From Streptomyces typhae (GTDB lineage: Bacteria; Actinomycetota; Actinomycetes; Streptomycetales; Streptomycetaceae), in the NCBI RefSeq assembly GCF_009755605.1, contig NZ_WPNZ01000026.1, positions 1 to 64,000 of the forward strand: a stretch of DNA of 64,000 nucleotides, written 5' to 3'. Each line of letters starts with the position of its first letter. Position 1 is the first letter of the stretch. The translations under genes and the position numbers were made by a program. This document shows, one piece after another, positions 62,286 through 64,000 of this stretch. The notes beneath the pieces were generated by a model. The model saw nothing but the letters and a program-made list of their open reading frames with translations. It was not told the DNA's origin and searched no databases.

Positions 62286-63809
62286 ATGCTCCTCACCACC
62301 CGCACCAAGGCGCCCCGCCCGAAGACCTCCCGGTCCCGGCCGAAGGCCGTCCGCATCGCGCTCGGCGTGCTCGCCACCGCCACCTCCGCCGCCCTGCTCG
62401 CCGCGAGCGCCCCCCAGCCGGCCGCGCCGCTCGGCATCGGCGACCGCCTCTTCCCGCACCTGGGCAACCCCGGGTACGACGTGACGTCGTACGACATCGC
62501 CTTCACCTACCGGGGCGACAACAGCAAGCCCCTGGACGCGATCACGAAGATCGACGCCACCGTGACGGCGCCGCTGGAGCGCGTCAACCTCGACTTCACG
62601 CACGGCAAGGTCCGGTCCGTCGACGTGAACGGCGCCCGCGCCGACTTCACCACCGCAGGCGAGGACCTGGTCGTCACGCCGCACGCGCCCGTGCAGCCGG
62701 GCGAGCGGCTGCGGATCACCGTGCGGCACACCAGCGACCCGGTGTCCCCCAAGGGCGCGGGCGGCTGGGTGCGCACGAGCGACGGCCTCGCCATGGCCAA
62801 CCAGGCCGACGTCGCGCACCACGTTTTCCCGTGCAACGACCACCCCGCGGACAAGGCGCAGTTCACCTTCCGCGTCACCACGCCCAAGGGACTCACCGCC
62901 GTCGCCAACGGCCTGCCCCTGGCCAAGGCACGCCGCGCCGACACGACCACCTGGGCGTACCGCACCCACCACCCCATGGCCACCGAGCTGGCCCAGGTGT
63001 CCATCGGCCGCTCCACCGTGCTGCACCGCACCGGTCCCGGCAGGCTGCCCCTGCGCGACGTCGTGCCGACGAAGGACCGCAAGGTCCTGGAGCCCTGGCT
63101 CAAGAAGACACCCGGCCAGATCTCCTGGATGGAGGACAAGGTCGGCCGCTACCCGTTCGAGACGTACGGTGTCCTCGTCGCCGACGCCAGGACCGGCTTC
63201 GAGCTGGAGACGCAGACGCTGTCGCTCTTCGAGCGGGAGCTGTTCACACGGCCGGAGCTGCCCGAGTGGTACGTCGAAGCGATCATGGTGCACGAGCTGG
63301 CACACCAGTGGTTCGGTGACAGCGTCAGTCCGGGCACCTGGTCCGACCTGTGGCTGAACGAGGGGCACGCCACCTGGTACGAGGCCCTGTACGCGGAGGA
63401 GAAGGCGCGCCAGCCCATGGAGAAGCGCATGCGCTACGCCTACCGGCTCTCCGACCGCTGGCGTGCGTCCGGCGGGCCGCCTGCCGCGCCCAAGGGCCCC
63501 AGGCCCGGCCAGAAGATCAGCATCTTCCGGCCGGTCGTGTACGACGGCAGCGCCCTCGTGCTGTACGCCCTGCGCCAGGAGATCGGACGGCCCGCCTTCC
63601 AGGCGGTGGAGCGGGCCTGGGTCCACACCTACCGCGACGGGAACGCGACGACGGCCGACTTCGTCCGCCTCGCGTCCGACATCGCAGGACGCGACCTGAC
63701 CGGGTTCTTCGACGGCTGGCTGTACGGCAAGAAGACACCGCCGATGCCGGGGCACCCGGACTGGACCACGACGGGACCGGACGCGAAGTCGGCACCCGCG
63801 AAGAAGTAG
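62286..63809 (+). CDS. secreted M1 family metallopeptidase
   Basis: A 507-residue exported aminopeptidase-like protein. A basic N-terminus and hydrophobic core (IALGVLATATSAALLAASA) form a signal peptide. The zinc site is HELAH (His336, Glu337, His340) plus Glu359 in WLNEGHATWYEAL. GFELETQTLSLFER stands where M1 enzymes have the substrate-recognition GAMEN-type loop. It lacks the large C-terminal domain of PepN and is of the short bacterial type. Confidence 0.92.
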   Translation: MLLTTRTKAPRPKTSRSRPKAVRIALGVLATATSAALLAASAPQPAAPLGIGDRLFPHLGNPGYDVTSYDIAFTYRGDNSKPLDAITKIDATVTAPLERVNLDFTHGKVRSVDVNGARADFTTAGEDLVVTPHAPVQPGERLRITVRHTSDPVSPKGAGGWVRTSDGLAMANQADVAHHVFPCNDHPADKAQFTFRVTTPKGLTAVANGLPLAKARRADTTTWAYRTHHPMATELAQVSIGRSTVLHRTGPGRLPLRDVVPTKDRKVLEPWLKKTPGQISWMEDKVGRYPFETYGVLVADARTGFELETQTLSLFERELFTRPELPEWYVEAIMVHELAHQWFGDSVSPGTWSDLWLNEGHATWYEALYAEEKARQPMEKRMRYAYRLSDRWRASGGPPAAPKGPRPGQKISIFRPVVYDGSALVLYALRQEIGRPAFQAVERAWVHTYRDGNATTADFVRLASDIAGRDLTGFFDGWLYGKKTPPMPGHPDWTTTGPDAKSAPAKK

Positions 63810-63900
63810 GCACCTGAGTCGGGCACCCGAGTCGGACACCCGAGTCGGACATCCCAGACGGACACCTGAGACGCACACCTCAGACGGACACCTGAGACGG
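63810..63900. repeat. 13-bp tandem repeat directly after the M1 peptidase
   Basis: Seven consecutive 13-bp units, GCACCTGAGTCGG, GCACCCGAGTCGG, ACACCCGAGTCGG and four variants, begin at the first base after the stop codon. The last codons of the gene contain AAGTCGGCACCCG, a close relative. The rest of the window to 64000 shows no gene. Confidence 0.92.
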
Positions 63901-64000
63901 AACAGGCCCACGGGGAACCAGGCACACACGAGGAAAATACTCAGGTGACGAGACGGGCCGTACCGTGCGACCATCGTCAGGTCGACGGCGCGGCCCGTCC

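Overview
The window is a high-GC actinobacterial chromosome segment, almost certainly from Streptomyces. The evidence is the very strong third-position GC bias, many GTG starts, 4-nt overlapping operons and gene families typical of that genus (OsaA/OsaB, ClgR, DpsB, GluABCD with GluR/GluK, RshA, DUF3046, Methyltransf_19). From memory, the gene order matches the core-chromosome stretch of S. coelicolor around SCO5746 to SCO5795. I could not run an alignment. I see no phage, insertion sequence, CRISPR array or obvious biosynthetic cluster.

Layout. Positions 1-1120 hold the end of an rRNA operon (5S and its terminator), a shrunken DegT-family gene and a tRNA-Thr. Positions 1156-10602 are a signalling block: a SpoIIE-type phosphatase divergent from the giant HAMP-repeat hybrid kinase OsaA and its partner OsaB. 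Positions 10996-18781 carry the conserved cell-division, lipid and protein-quality block ftsK, a RodZ-like HTH membrane protein, rimO, pgsA, cinA, clgR. Positions 19004-29442 hold dpsB, an SDR, nei, lhr, an AraC regulator with azlCD, and small conserved genes. Positions 29501-34555 include recA (with an SOS-type operator) and recX. Positions 35649-36799 form a sulfur-metabolism unit: a Cys-rich leader peptide, cysteine dioxygenase and a rhodanese. Positions 39223-45272 form the glutamate uptake module gluABCD, divergent from its sensor pair gluRK. Positions 48535-53282 are an envelope-stress island: AmaP, three or four Asp23/Gls24-type proteins, a small DUF2273-like membrane protein, and an ECF sigma factor followed by a protein that joins a zinc anti-sigma motif to an Asp23-like domain. 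Positions 53353-63809 hold the tRNA-modification, lysine and ppGpp genes miaB, miaA, dapF, rshA, and an exported M1 peptidase.

Two things stand out. First, the sigma/ZAS-Asp23/Asp23/AmaP island looks like a self-contained envelope-stress regulon with an unusual fused anti-sigma protein. Second, many genes are followed directly by short tandem repeats whose unit differs from gene to gene. In several cases (gluA, the rhodanese gene, amaP, asp23) the unit is visibly derived from the last codons plus the stop codon of the gene itself. Similar in-frame repeats occur near the ends of several coding regions (cinA, the flavin monooxygenase, the Asp23-DUF6286 gene, one methyltransferase). I do not know this as a described feature of streptomycetes.
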